Below, piece by piece: positions 9,522 to 23,100 of a DNA stretch of 64,000 nucleotides. Positions within the stretch are counted from its first letter, which is position 1. Every line of letters begins with the position of its first letter. Position numbers and translations under genes: made by a program. The notes below the pieces were generated by a model. The model ran no database searches and was not told the DNA's origin. It saw only the letters and a program-made list of their open reading frames with translations. This stretch comes from Eudromia elegans (Eukaryota; Chordata; Aves; Tinamiformes; Tinamidae), in the NCBI GenBank assembly GCA_003342815.1, contig PTEX01000015.1, positions 4,532,867-4,596,866 of the forward strand, written 5' to 3'.

Positions 9522-11189
9522 AAGTGAGAATAGGAGCAACTGTAAGAGAATTACTCTTTTATGTCTAGTAGCTTTCCAGGAAACTAGAACATATTTCAGT
9601 ATTGAACCACCATGCTTGGAGTCAGGTAGAGTGAGTCTAGACTCTGGGAAGCCAGGCAGTATTTTGTATTTGGAATAAATATTCCAAGTTATTTGTCATC
9701 TCCTATTTTTCTAGATGTGCCCAAATGACCAGAAATGAATAGATATTTATGAAACTGAACTCAGAATGAAAAGACCTGTGGGAAAGGACATACAATGAAG
9801 ACAATATATCTTTTTTGAGAGCAAGGCCTGTACTATAAGGACACTTTCCCTAGACTCTTCCACCTAGAGCCATTCTCCTTTATTAAATCCTTCAGCCTGA
9901 AAACTAACTTGTCTTATGCTCCTTTAAACCTGTTCCTCACAGTCCCAATCTTCCTGTTTTCTTCCATATTTTCTAGACAGATTCTTTCTATACTCTGCCT
10001 CCACCAAAACATTGAGAGTTGTGCAGATGCCCACATCTACTTGCTCTTTAGCAATTCTCCATCCTGTTCATTGCCAGTGCCAGAGGAGAACTTTCCTCCT
10101 CTACCACAACACCTGGTGCTGAGACCCGCCATCTCTGATAGGCCCCAAAACCCTTTTCTGTGCCCCCATAAGCACAAAACGTTTCCACTGTATGGGAACA
10201 GAGACACTATGTGCTGTCCTCTAAGGACACATTATTATATATTGCAATAAAAAGTCAAAGGCTGAAGGCACTATTTCACAATCAAGATACCTTTCCCATC
10301 CCAAGGGTGGCATGATTACTCAGCTACACACTGGTAGAAAAACCAACCACTACTCATTAGGTTTATTACACTTTTCCATTATATTTTTCTTAAAATTAGG
10401 TGTGTAAATCTTCGTCTGTGATATATCCTGCCTGGCATTTTACCATGGACATACCTATTAATATTTGTTAACATATTAAATAACAGCAATAATAATTTCT
10501 AGGTAGCACACGGTAAGGGGAAGGAATATCAGCAAAAGGATTAAAGTGAGAAATTAAGCAAAAAAAAGAAAAAAAAAAAGAGTAATAACAGAGTGTTCAT
10601 GATCTTAAACTCCACAGTCTTCAAACTATTTTGAGTCTTCCAGTTGTGATATGCTTTGAGGTGGTGTGGTATTCTGTAGACAAAAATCTGTGTGCCAGCA
10701 GTTGTGTATGCTGCTATTAATGAATGTCTATAAGGTCAATTTGAATCTATTTTTAATACAAACAGATTTTCATAAAAAATATAGACATATACTTGTACTG
10801 AAGCCCCTGCCTTTCCAGAAATATGTTATGCTTTGCTCCCATCGCCTCCCATGTTCCATCCACATGTCAATTTCAGAAGAGATTCAAAACCATGATAATC
10901 TAGACAGAACAAACCTCATGCTTTTCTCTAGTTCATTCTTCTAGTTTATATTTTCTTATACCCTTTTGCAAAAAATAATTTCAGTCAGAGTCAAGATACT
11001 TCATCTTAGAGGAAAATAATTTTCTCATTCATTGTTAAACATTTAAGGTTAGTATTCTGATTTTTTTTCCATTTTTTAAAGTACATATAGCATATAAATA
11101 TATATAACACATAATCACATATATATGTGCCATCCTTTTTTAAAAAATGGACAAACTTTAGATATAAAATTTTTTTTCTTTATACATAA

Positions 11190-11263
11190 ATAATCTATCT
11201 TTTTTGCCTATAATCTATCTGATAATCTATCTGATAATCTGATAATCTATCATTTTGCCTATA
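11190..11263. repeat. Imperfect tandem repeat of ATAATCTATCTG
   Basis: The phrase ATAATCTATC recurs four times, with partial units between (ATAATCTG). TTTTGCCTATA also appears at both ends of the array. It looks like replication slippage in an AT-rich tract. Confidence 0.75.
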
Positions 11264-11936
11264 CTATCATGCACAGTAACTATTATTCCTGTGTTCTATA
11301 TAAATTCTACTCCATTGATTAAAAATAATAGAGAATTTAAATAAGTCGGGAAATAAGTTGGGAAAAATAGTACTGGTACATTGCAGATATCTGCTCTTGA
11401 TTCATATTTCATAGAGGAAAAAATACAGAAAAAGGAAACATTAAAAAAATGAGTGGTCTGGATCAGTAAGATTCTCAGCCACTAAGATCCAAGGTATATG
11501 GTATCTGAGCACGGACTCCCTTATCAGCCTTCATGTGCTCACAGAAGAGTCTATGTGGCCCAAGAGAGTTGACTGCTCTTAAAATACGGAACCTTTCACT
11601 TCCTTTTAACCTTTGTAGATCATATGAAAATGTCTTATCTAGTTTTGTTTGTGAGATGCATAAACCGAGATATACTAACCAGAATACTTATATGAATTTC
11701 ATTTTCTCTCGACTTTTTTTTCTTTTTATTTAAAATTTAGGTGGAAGGTACAATATAATACAAGGATGTATTGCACTAAGAAAGATAGATATCTGTGCAT
11801 ATCTACTTTTCAAACAGAATCTGAGACAAAAATTCTGAGCTGTTGTGGAAGGTTTTGAAAAAAGGGAAAATTAACACCTTTATTTTATTTACCTGCCTTA
11901 AAACCTAGGCAATCCAGAGATTCAGAGAGCTTCATT

Positions 11937-12009
11937 TCTCCTTGTCACAGAAGTTGACAGGAGGTGAGAGCTTCAGCAATCCTTGTCTCCTTGTCTCCTT
12001 GTCACAGAA
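11937..12009. repeat. Direct repeat of TCTCCTTGTCACAGAA
   Basis: Sixteen bases at 11937-11952 recur exactly at 11994-12009. The second copy is preceded by further CCTTGTCT units, suggesting local slippage. Confidence 0.8.
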
Positions 12010-12235
12010 ATGAAAGTTCCTATCCATCCCCGTTAAGAAGATCTGCCTTTGTCCTTTAATTCCAGGTCTCAAAATTCTAAAATATTTTTATTCCTTGGCC
12101 TGAGAAACCTTCTTCTTCCTGGTTTGTGCTCCAAAAATGAAGCCCGCTGCCTTGTTCTGCACCAGAGGCTACATTTACCTGAGCTCTACTTGGTGAGCAA
12201 CAAAAGTTGACAAGGCCAGGATTTATGACAGCTCT

Positions 12236-12270
12236 GTGCCTCACAGTTTTGGAGAATGTGCCTCACAGTT
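12236..12270. repeat. Direct repeat of GTGCCTCACAGTT
   Basis: Thirteen bases at 12236-12248 recur exactly at 12258-12270. This is a small local duplication. Confidence 0.75.
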
Positions 12271-13161
12271 AGGTATATGTGAGATGCTTCAAAGGTGGTT
12301 TGACTTATTTCAGTAGCTGTGGATTTACTTGGTGCCAAAATCACATGAAGCTATTACAAGTCCTTCTTATAGATTAGCATTTCACAAATTGAAACAATGA
12401 TGCTACAATAAGTAAATAAAAGAAAACAAAACAAAATTAGTTATCTTCTTTCTTATAAAGAAGATATTTTCTTCCCCTTGTTTTCAGGAAAACTGCTTCA
12501 CCAAATATGCATGTAAAAAGTTAAATTCTTCCACTCCCCCAAAATGGAAAAATTTCACCCAATTTGCTTTCTGGGAGTAGTCTCCCTAGTCAATGAAATT
12601 CCCTGAATCATGTCTAAACATTGCCAGGGAACTTCTGGTAGCTCTGACCAAAACCATGCCAAGAAGTGTACTGACAATTTAACACTATTGAGGAACACAG
12701 GCCAGGACTTGCACCTCTGCTCTTGTCTTTTTTTTTCTACTAGTTTAGTCAAAACCCTTGGGGCCATCAGCATGAGTGAAGAGGTGAGCTAAAAATTATG
12801 GGGAGTAAATCCTCCTGGAAAATATCCAGTCTTGCAGAGATCAAAGAATATTAGAGTACTATGAAGAATATGAAGGATCACCAACATGACTTTTTTTTTT
12901 TGTAATTACTACTAATGAAGAAATGAAAGTGAATGGGGTCAATAAACAAAGAAAAAGTATGCAAAGGGAATAGAAAATTAAAAGAGATAGAAGGAACAAG
13001 AAGACAGAATGTGCTATAGAAGAAGAACATATATCTATCATAAAGTTTTTGTTGCAGCTTTCTGACAGAGAGTATACATAAAACATTCGTGTCCCAAGTG
13101 AAAAAGTGAAATTCATAGTATCTTTATTTGATGTTTTCTCAGCATATCTAGCTATAAAAAT

Positions 13162-13189
13162 ATCAAATGAAGCTAATACTTCATTTGAT
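13162..13189. repeat. Perfect 11-bp inverted repeat with 6-nt loop
   Basis: ATCAAATGAAG at 13162-13172 is followed by CTAATA and then its exact complement CTTCATTTGAT at 13179-13189. The right arm continues TTTGATGTTTT, which also occurs upstream near 13127-13137, so one arm may come from an inverted local duplication. Confidence 0.85.
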
Positions 13190-13344
13190 GTTTTTAACAT
13201 TACAGCAATCACTAAGAAATGTTACATCAAGCTTTATTCATTATATTACTTTATTAATTTATAAAATGGCCCAACAGAATCTGTGAGGCTGAACCAAAAA
13301 AGAAATCCAAAGTGGGGTCAATACTTAAAGATTGCACTGTGGAG

Positions 13345-13378
13345 AAAAAAAAAAAAAAAAAGAGAGAGAGAGAGAGAC
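13345..13378. repeat. Poly-A then (GA)n tract
   Basis: An A run of about 17 bases passes directly into eight AG/GA units. It is a compound microsatellite, about 55 bases before the CR1 tail fragment. Confidence 0.9.
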
Positions 13379-13432
13379 AGCTAAACAGAGAGATTTTTTT
13401 AAAAACATGGATCTGTAAACCTGAACCTTGTT

Positions 13433-13516
13433 AGAATCATTGATTTATAGAATCATTAAGATTGGAAGGGATCTGTAGAGATCATCTCGCCCAACACCCC
13501 TGCACATGCAGGGATG
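13433..13516 (-). mobile_element. CR1 LINE 3' tail fragment, antisense
   Basis: AGAATCATTAAGATTGGAAG followed by GGATCTGTAGAGATCATCTC and CCAACACCCCTGC is the reverse complement of the 3' end of bird CR1 elements. The upstream AGAATCATTGATTTATAGAATCAT is a decayed version of the 8-bp terminal repeat. Only about 85 bp are recognisable, which is normal because CR1 copies are usually 5'-truncated. It is non-coding. Confidence 0.85.
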
Positions 13517-13535
13517 CTTATGATTATGCATATAC

Positions 13536-13558
13536 TTATGATTCTATGATTCTATGAC
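13536..13558 (+). repeat. ATTCTATG repeats, CR1-type 3' end
   Basis: GATTCTATGATTCTATGA carries two copies of the 8-bp motif that ends CR1 elements, here in sense orientation. It lies 20 bases after the antisense fragment, so it may be a second CR1 tail or an inverted piece of the same one. Confidence 0.6.
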
Positions 13559-13560
13559 TA

Positions 13561-16500
13561 TAATCTCATACATAGCTCTGTGTATATTTACATACAATTA
13601 TTAACACTCAAAGAAACACATTGAGTTAAATTATGCTAAAAGTGGAGCTGAGATGCTAAGCACTCAAAACATCAAAAAACAGTCAAATGAAGACAAATGA
13701 ACAAGGTCAGGATGGAGATATTATTACACAGAGAGCTGGTAGGGAGGGAAGTATCCCACAACCCTATATAATATGCACAGACTTGAAATTAGCTCGATGG
13801 CAGGCCTAGGTCATAAAGACTTACTAGCCAGGAGATGACAATACCATCATGAACAATGTCAATGAATGATGTAACAAGGTTTGAACCAGGGAGAAAAAAA
13901 AGTGCTTTTGCAGATAAAAGATTACGCCCAGATATAAAATGTTGCCAGGCAAGCAGTTGTTTTGGCACCTTTAACAGAAGTATTTATTTATTTATTTATC
14001 TATTTATCTATTTGTCTACACATATACTTCAATACAACACAGTGCTGAGAATGTTTTCACATTTCATTTCATCAAACAAAGAAAAATTCCTTATTGCAGT
14101 TATTAAATGTTGGTGTGATCATGAAAACATCGAAGGAGAGATTATGCTAACACAGTGTCTTTACGAGAACAATGATTTGAAAAACATCAATACTGATGCA
14201 ATCTAACATTTATATTTAGAGCTATATGCTTAAAAACACTCATGCACCAAGTAGTTCCTCTCAGTTTTTCCAGAACAGTGTGATTATAAAAACATAATTT
14301 TAAGATATTCCTACCTTTGACATTTTTATTCTTAATCACAGTCTTAAAAACACCCAATAAGGGATAATTCTTCATTTACAGATATTACAAATTGTTATAA
14401 ATGTAAAAATGTCATTTAAGGAATATTCTTCATCTGACCTTTCTTACAAGTTTGCTTTTCCCTAGTTCTTTAAAAACATAGGGCAGAAAACTTTTAATGG
14501 AACTTCAAAGCTCTTAAATTCTTCAGTAAACCAGCACAATTTCAAATCAGGTGAGCTATTTTGTATGCCTCAGTTTTTAAGGTCCACAATGAAATATATT
14601 ATATTCTTGCCATATTGAACTGGATCCCTGATAATCAAATATTATTAGCACATTTCAGCATGCAAAATAAGGTGCTGAAATTGCTTGATAATTTTGAAAA
14701 TCTTGGTCCTTACACTCTAGCCTGTGTGTGATGGCACCGTCTCACTATCACCATCCTCAGTTCTCCATCCTTCCTGTTCTGCTAACTGTGCTCTGAGAGC
14801 CTGGGTCTTTTGGTAGCTCCCTCAATGGACATTCTGCAAAAGACAGGGAAGAAGGTTGAAAGCACAAGGCCAAAAAGTGTCCGCAAAAAGTGGGATTAGC
14901 ATCGTAATATACCAAGGACCCTGGAGTCGTGCAAACAGCTTTTGGGGGAAGTTTGTGGCAAAACCACTGTTCATGCTGATAAAAGAAGACCTAGATCTTT
15001 GCCTTGCTAGAAATACAAATGTTTGATACTTTCTTCACACACATTCCGGCGCTCTTAGCAACAAAACTCAAAGAAGTTAAATTAAGAATTTTAAATTCAT
15101 TTCTGTCTCCTTACACAACTTGTCTGTTCGTACTTGTACAGAAGCACTAATTAATGCTTTGGCAAAATTACAATAGGTTTTCTGTAGAGTTACATTTTAC
15201 AGCCACATGATACCAAAACAATTCAGTATGATTCATGTTCAAACAATGAATATTGGGGACAATAACAGTGATTATGTCACTTATGACAAAATGTTACCAA
15301 ACAATTAGGACACATAGTTCAACAAAATTAGAATAAATGCTATCACACTTTCTACTCAATTAAAACTACAGCATTAATTATTGTAACTCTTATTTGTATA
15401 ATATAACTCATGTCAATTATGAGAGTAGTGATGAAACACTGAGAAATTCTTACAAAAAAATTTTATGCTGATTATGTTTACCATATATACTGATATGTTG
15501 TGAGAATATTTTTCTACAAATTACATAGACATCTGCCAACATACCTTTGCAGAACATCAAAGTTATCTCTGTAAAATTATATCACAACTTGCTAAAAAGT
15601 AGCTTTAAACAACTTGCTTAATTAAAGAATTTCCTGAAGCACAATCTGATTTAACTGTCTGTTGGTTCTTTCTCTGTTGGTACATTGAGTTTGAGTGGTG
15701 CACTTTGAACATTAAAAAATATCTTTTAAATGAATAGAAATGTCCAACCATGTGAAGTCAGTAAACTAAATTATGGAAGAAAAGAAGAATATGAAACGGT
15801 GGAGGATTTAGAAAAGGCCTGAGGAAGATGGAAAACTAGTGCACAGCGTAGAAGGAAAACTACATGTTTTGAAAGAAAAGAAAAAATGCCTATTCAAATT
15901 CAGTACAGAAAGCCATCCACTGCCCTCAAGTGGTAGAGCCATAACTTCTAAGGCATATTTTGTTGTAATACAGGCAGACATGAGGAGGAAAGGTAGAAAG
16001 AACATTGGAGAATGGAAAAAAATCTGTAATGTCTCATATAGACATTATCCACTCTGCTCTAAAAAACAATAATGAACACTAAATACATGAGGTGACTTCT
16101 AACTCTCCGTGAATTTTTATGCCAAAGAGCCCTACTCCATCCCGTGTACTACTCATTTAAAGGTGCTTCATAAATGTGGCAAAACTTACTCTTAACTAAA
16201 ACTACAATTTGCTAAGCTAAAGTCTAGAACCAACGGTGTTTGTTTGAAATGTAAATGAAGACTTGCCACCCAGGAATGTATGTGATGTTTGACATTTGTC
16301 TCTAATCAGAAGTCCCTATGAATAATGTAGTTTGATACCAATAGCCTCATTAAGCAAGATTTCCCTTAATACCCTTTCTGATTGTAATCTCTTCATTATA
16401 CTTCCTTTCCTCTTTGCTCCTGGCCCTACTCATCATTATCAATATGCTCAGGTCTTCAGTGGTGTTTCTAATATGTATTCTACTCTGAATAGGCAGTCTT

Positions 16501-18143
16501 AGAAAAGAATTAGTATCAGTAGTGTCCAGGTGTTCTCTAGCTATAAGACTTTCTTAGCCTGTCTACATTTTCATTAAGAACAGTATTCATTCCACCTCTC
16601 ATAAGCAGAGTTCACCAGGTTGGGTCACAAGTGGAGATGAGTTTGATGGTTTCATCCCAGGCACAAAACAACTGCACCATTGTGCATGATTGAGAGTTTT
16701 GGCTTACAAGAGCGTTGGGACTAAAATAGCAGAGCTAGGGCCAGTCGAGATTGATATATATTCAGGCACTATGCAAGAGATGTCTGCATGATGTCTTCCT
16801 GAGAATTTGCATCAGAGCAGGGCACTTTATTCACAAGTATTAATTGTGCACACATGTTGAACAGACAGAACAGTGGGTGCTATAAATGCTGGTCTCTTCT
16901 GTCACTGTAAATACAATGCAGCCCCTAAAAATTTGGGCGTATGTTTTAAGAAAATAGCAGGTTATGCTGCGGGAAATGCCAGTGTCCCAAAGGCAGTGAG
17001 TAACAAGAGGTTTGCATTTCAGTTACGGATCAGGTTCCATTTATTTTCCTCTTTCATAACCACAGTAGGCGTAAAATGTAAAGCTGATCCAGAGATTCCT
17101 CCATAAAGTGATGCTGCCAGCTACCAATTTTCAATAAATCACCATTAAATTGTCCCATAATTTTTCTGACCTTCCTTTCCTAGCATGCTGATTGCTCTGA
17201 TGTGTTTTCTGTGATTAGAGGAAGAATCAATCTTTGAACCTCCAAAAGTCTAAGTTGAGGAGGCCCTCCTAGAAAGTAAAGAGAAACACTGCTTTCATAA
17301 ACGTGTGTATATATAAAATATGTATATATAAAAAATCTTTTTCCCCTTGCTCTAAGATAGGCTTCAAATATAATATTGATATAAGCTGGCTGGCAAGCAG
17401 GGTCAAATGGGACAGACAGCAAAACTCCACCTTGACTGAAAGAAGTTGAGAAGACATAGAAAGTTCACCTATACAGTTTTTCATATACTTTTTAAGTAAA
17501 ATGAATATGGGATTCTCAAGATATCATGTTGCTGTTGCTGCCCTACCTGAAATCATTTGAGCTTTGTGGTAGCTGTAAGCCAGAATCAGTTACAGGCACA
17601 GTAAGAGTCAACAACAAACTCTACTGCAGGCACAGCCTGCACATGGTTAATTCTGCTAACAAGTGGTCACGTTTTTTCAAAACCTACTACACATCCCAGC
17701 CAGTCCCATTTCCCCCTGAATTGAATCAAGAAGTGATTTCAAGACTCAAATGACTTTAATACAAAGTTCATAAAGAAAAATCTGAAGAAAACTAAAAAGA
17801 TTCTGCTAACCCAGAAATAGTCAGGGACTTTCCTTGAGACCTGTGGTTAGATTAGACAACATATTTTTCCTAGTCCTTCTCACTGGCAATGCAGGAAAAA
17901 TTCCACCAAACCTCACTGTGACTCCTTTTACATGTATTTACAGTCACTAGTTCTCAAGGCCTTACGGAATATCTAAAAAATAGGGTCTAAAAGGCCACTC
18001 AGATGGCATGCAGTGGGTCTAGGTAGAGGGGGATCATGTGCTAAGGTGAATCACTCCATATACACAACTGAAACCAATGTTTAGGGCATTTTGCTTCTGG
18101 AAAAAAGATCTGTTTATTAATGTGGCTGCTTACGCAGTCAACA
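13561..18143. other. Gene-free AT-rich DNA
   Basis: I see nothing with coding support. The frames at 13856-14206 and 15839-16072 have no recognisable domain, and the first runs through a TTTA/TCTA microsatellite. Confidence 0.55.
13980..14013. repeat. (TATT)n/(TATC)n microsatellite
   Basis: About five ATTT-type units pass into ATCT-type units before TTTGTC. It is a simple tetranucleotide tract. Confidence 0.9.
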
Positions 18144-18193
18144 GATGGGAAGGAGAGAAGAAAGGAGGGATGGAGGAAGGTGAGGTGGAGGGA

Positions 18194-18418
18194 CGGAGAG
18201 AGGGAAGGGAGGAAGAAAAGAGAGAAAGAGGGAGGGAGGAGGGAGGAAAGAGGGAAGGAGAGAAGGAAGGAGGGGAAGGAAGGAAAGGAAGGAAAGGAAA
18301 GGAAGGAAGGAAGGAAGGAAGGAAGGAAGGAAGGAAGGAAGGAAGGAAGGAAGGAAGGAAGGAAGGAAGGAAGGAAGGAAGGAAGGAAGGAAGGAAGGAA
18401 GGAAGGAAGGAAGGAAAA
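18194..18418. repeat. 225-bp pure-purine tract with (GGAA)29
   Basis: Every base from 18194 to 18418 is A or G on the plus strand. The left half is irregular GGGA/GGAA/GAAA; the right half, 18301-18416, is 29 uninterrupted GGAA units. An imperfect purine-rich lead-in starts near 18147. All open frames here are repeat translation (KEGR on one strand, SFLP on the other), not genes. Such tracts can form triplex DNA and offer arrays of ETS-type GGAA core sites; both are general knowledge, not shown here. Confidence 0.97.
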
Positions 18419-20075
18419 TATGCTTATATTTTATCATAGAGGAGCAAACTGCTCTCCAGTAATCACTCTTGGTGCCACGAGACACTTAGGAGTCAGGAGA
18501 AATAAACTGAGGGACAGTATGGAAGGTGGACTGTCAGCTGGACTGACATGCACTTGGATCCCACAAGAGTCTGTACATCAGCTGGACCTCACAAGAGATA
18601 TCACAATGAAATTTAAATCAAAGTATTGAGATTTTCAGTCAAAATGTTTTGCTGGCAAGTCAATGTTCTCACAGAGTCTGAATAACTAAATAATTACCTG
18701 TGTTGACATATGGAGAGGAAGGACTAGAAGGACTATCTTTTCCTCAGTTTTCTGTCTGCTTCTAGTAGCATATCCCTGAGAGATTTTTTGATATGTAAGG
18801 TAACATGTTTATTGCTGCATGAGTGTTTTATTTAATCACTGCAAAATAATTTACCAAGGTTACGAAGAATAGCTACGAATCACATCACTACTGATTATGC
18901 AGCCTTTTGGAAGATTGGTCTATTCTTTTTCCAGTAAGCATCTGTATCTTACATTAGCTTTAATGGAAGTTAAATTTGTGCATCAAGTAGAGAAGAAAGC
19001 CTTGTGGGTGGTTATAGATGTGTGACCTTGAGCCTTGTGACTTGCAATACCATCTGCATGCAGGAATATTGGACAGGATCTGTCAGCATCTGTCAGGTCT
19101 GATTGTATAAATATTACTTTGTCACCTCCCCCCCGCAACCCACACACATTTTACCTGATTTAAAATTAAATATTAAACTGACCTTTCAAAAAGGAATGAC
19201 TGTAAAATTTAAATAAACTTTATTGTGTTTCTTTTTACAATTAAGAACTTATAATGAGAAAAATTAATCTTGAGTGTAACTTAACTGTATTCCTGGACAC
19301 TGTAGTGGGGACAATTTTTACCAGCATAATTAGAACTTGCTGAGTAGATCTCTCTTCATTCAAAATATAATAAGTAATCACCTTCAGATTACTCTCTTGT
19401 CTGTAATATCAATACAATTCCCATTGCAATAACTGGAATGGAAGCTGCGTCCGTATAACACAAGCCTATTTGACTTTTAGAGCACAGGTATGTACATCTT
19501 TGCAAGCCGAAGATGTTTATTATGTCAGAGTAAAAATTTTTACACTCAGATTTTGTAACCATTTGGTAATTATGTTTTCAAGAGACAATGTGAGAAGAGT
19601 GGAGCATATGGGTTTCAATATATCAATAGATTGCTAATTAAAATAACTTCTCAATTCTTCCTTTTTTTTGAGGGGGGGGGGGTTGTTTTTGCCTTGAAAT
19701 GACTCAGTTAATTCTCATTGTATCTTCCACTAATTGTTTTGCTGGTCTCAATGCGTGAATTTTAAATTGTCTGGCTTCGCTGTCTTCTCCTCCCAACTGC
19801 TCTGTCCCTACTGCTGCCACCACTTCATGACACTTCTGCTGTCACTTCTGCTAATTGGTTCTAATTATATTACATTTATTAATCCTTGGGCACAGAGTTC
19901 CTCTGCTTCTTTACCCACTACACTCTGAGCAACCAGAGTGTCAAGGAATATTAACATTATCCAGACTTGTTTGAGACTATATGGATCACTACATTATTAA
20001 GGATTTCTAACTAATGCATTTTATTTTCATGAGAACATAATGGTAGTGTTTATGTCTATTCCAACTTCTCTCTGA

Positions 20076-20107
20076 CTACCCTCTGGAAAAGCTACCCTCT
20101 GGAAAAG
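20076..20107. repeat. Perfect 16-bp tandem duplication
   Basis: CTACCCTCTGGAAAAG occurs twice head to tail (20076-20091, 20092-20107) with no mismatch, which suggests a recent event. Confidence 0.9.
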
Positions 20108-23100
20108 TTTGGTCTTGTCAGATGTTTGCCGTGATATATACAAAAGCAACCATCATTTGAAAAAAACAAACTCTGTAATCAGCAAAATGTACTTTTACAA
20201 ATTATATAATCTGCATGAGTTTATTTAACATTCTGCTTAATTTAAAAAGCATGTCCCAAGCACTGTGCACTGGGTCTAGTGGTAGGAGAGAGGAAATACA
20301 ACGGACACTAGCATCTAACTGCAGTGTTGACATATCTCCTTTTTTTTTTTTTTTTTTTAATGTGACACACTCCATGTTAAAAGTACTTTTTGTTTGTTTG
20401 TTTTTTAAGAACATTAAGTTGTTTGTGAGTAGGTACTTAATACAATAAATACAACAGTAATTTAATATGTGACCCTTCAATGAGCTCTATACAGGCAGGT
20501 ATCAATATTAAACTCATAGCAGTGTCAAACCATAGATTTTTACAACACGAGATAAAATGTGTATCTTTTATGCTTTGTGCCTACTTTGTGCACTTTGGTT
20601 ACTAGTAGAAATAAATATTAAATAACTGTACATACATACTTCCTATAGAAAAGATAGAGGAGCTATCTAGTCTGAATATAATAGATGTATTCAGATGCAC
20701 ACAGACTGTATGGTGGGTTTCATTACAAAATTTGAGTTGTACCCTGAAGGAAAAAAAAAAAAGTTATTGAAATCCAGACATTCTGAGTTATAGAGCTGAA
20801 AAACAAGCTGGTGTTATGACAGTTTTGAAATGGGTCTGCTTTTGCCAGCCAGTTATATGCTTTAAAAGGCCTTTAGCTGATTTATGCAGTTCTTGTCCTA
20901 AAACTGCTGTATTGTATTACCTCAATATTTTATTCCTAACCATTTAAAGAAGGTTTGATCTTACATCAATAGTACTCCAAAAATATTAAAATCAAAGAGA
21001 TTTCTTTTCAAAGAATTTATGCAAAACAAATCCTATATTCTTTCCTGATCTTGAAGATTAAACTAAAAAAATACAATTCTATAGCACAAACTTATGGTGG
21101 CTGTTGAACATCCTGAGAGTTTAGAAGGAAAAAAAAGACATTGTTTTAAATTTAAACTACTGAAATCTTGCAGCTTTCATGACCAAATAGCTTCTGGTCA
21201 GAGACAAAAAGCAAAAATGAAGATTAGCAGAATTTAGAAGAATCTTACTTATATTTTCTTAATGCATTCATGTTAGCTGCCACTACCGGAGTGTGTAAAC
21301 AGAAAGCATTTCTCTACAGTGGGACTCTTAAATGTACAATAGAACAGTTGTGACTATCATTTTGGTATATGCCGCAGTTCTTTTCTTCTCTTTACTTAGC
21401 TGTGTGTTACACAAGACTTTTATGAGTTCAATATGTAGAGTATCTGTTGACACTTCGTATATAAACAAAAATGATTTGGTTTAGAAGCAGGGGAATTAAA
21501 GTACCCATAATGAGAAACAATTGTTCTAAATGCTATCAATTTGGATGGTGGAAAGAATTTTAGGGATTTACCCTGCAAAGTGCAGAGAAGCTTCATTTTT
21601 TGTTGATCTCTCTGTTTTACAGATTCAGCTCCTAGATGAAATAACTATGTCTATTTTTTAAAATATATATTCCATTTGTGAAACTCTTTGATGATGCAGG
21701 AAAATGCTATTATTTCCTTCTTCACTTTAGAGAGCATGAAGTAGAACTTACAAGACATTTTTTAATCACTAATGATAAGCAGCTCCCCTATGTTTTTGGA
21801 TAGCCAAGTCTGCATCACATCAAATATGATTTGCCTCTCTTTTAAAAAAAAAAAAAATCCAGACTGTTGATTTATATATATTATGTCTGCATCAATTTAG
21901 TACAGTCTGTACAGGGAAGCAGTAACTTACAAAGTTTTTATTCATTGATCCAATATTGCTCTGAATATACGGACAGAGGAAAATCAATTATAAGAACATC
22001 GTCTACAGGATAACTAATTTCTCTCCATCAGTTGTTTGTAAATCTTGCATAACCATCTATAACAATAAAATGAGCATAAATTAGAATGGATATACTTACT
22101 TTGAGCAAATCATTATGGCAAATAAGGCCTACAGTATCAATCCAAATACTAGTTTCAACTACTTTTACTTATCTTGAAATACAACCTTGAGACTTTCTTA
22201 ATTCTGCACCCTTGGTTCAATGAAAACTATCCAGCATCCACCAGGGGACTTCTCCAAATGGTGCACAGATGGTCCCTTCTGCTTTTGCAGCTCAGACATG
22301 CTGTTCTGTCACTTGCCTTCCTAGAACAATCAAGGATTTTGCAGTTAATGTTAATGGAGGAAGTTCACACCTCTGTGGTTAATGCATCAGAATGACTGTT
22401 CTTGGACAAAACCATCAGTTATTCTTGAATCTTAATCCCAGATGTTTGCTTGTATTGAAAAGAGTTACCTACACTTAAAAACAATCAATGTACCAATGAT
22501 TTTCTGATTTTGCTATATGACCCTGAGAGGTGAAGATCTGTAATGATCAAGAGGTATTCCCTCTGTGAATTTCAGGCTGATTAAAGTCAAATTTTTTGGA
22601 CAGGCAGAAATTATATGCAAAATTTAATTCCGTTTTATCTAAATTTGTTCATAGCCCTTTGCATCTCTAGGTATTTTTGTCCAGGGCAAAAAAATAAGAT
22701 ATGCTTATAAAAAGAAAACACGAACAAAAACCAGCAAAGCCAAGAAATATGCCTCATGTACAACTGCTGATGTTAAAAGATTGTTCTACTTGAGAAAATT
22801 GAAATATGGTAAAATTTTTTGTGCTACTTTTCATGTCAGACTTTCAGAAGCATTTCACAATGGCAGATAACAGTAAGTACTTTTCCCTCTGTTTACAAGT
22901 GGCAGAAATAATACCCAGGCAGATTGCTTAACAACAGCTATAATCTGTGCTAAATTCCACCATATAACCTTGTAGGTTACATCCTCATTCTGTGAAGCGC
23001 GTCAGTGGGGATATATGTCCACTGCAGCTGGAGTATTTTCTGTCTTTCCTCCTGAGCTCAACTTGACTGAGCACCCATGTCCTCCTAAGGTGCAATTATG

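Larger units (their letters stand above)
9522..13432. other. Gene-free DNA with short repeats
   Basis: No gene is supported. It contains A-rich runs (near 10560-10579), a TA-rich patch near 11085-11130 and several short local duplications listed separately. Open frames such as 9909-10250 lack recognisable domains. Confidence 0.55.

Noticed and set aside
18077..18629. Open frames over the GGAA tract on both strands
   Set aside because: They are simple translations of a tetranucleotide repeat (KEGR and SFLP periods), open only because the repeat contains no stop codon.
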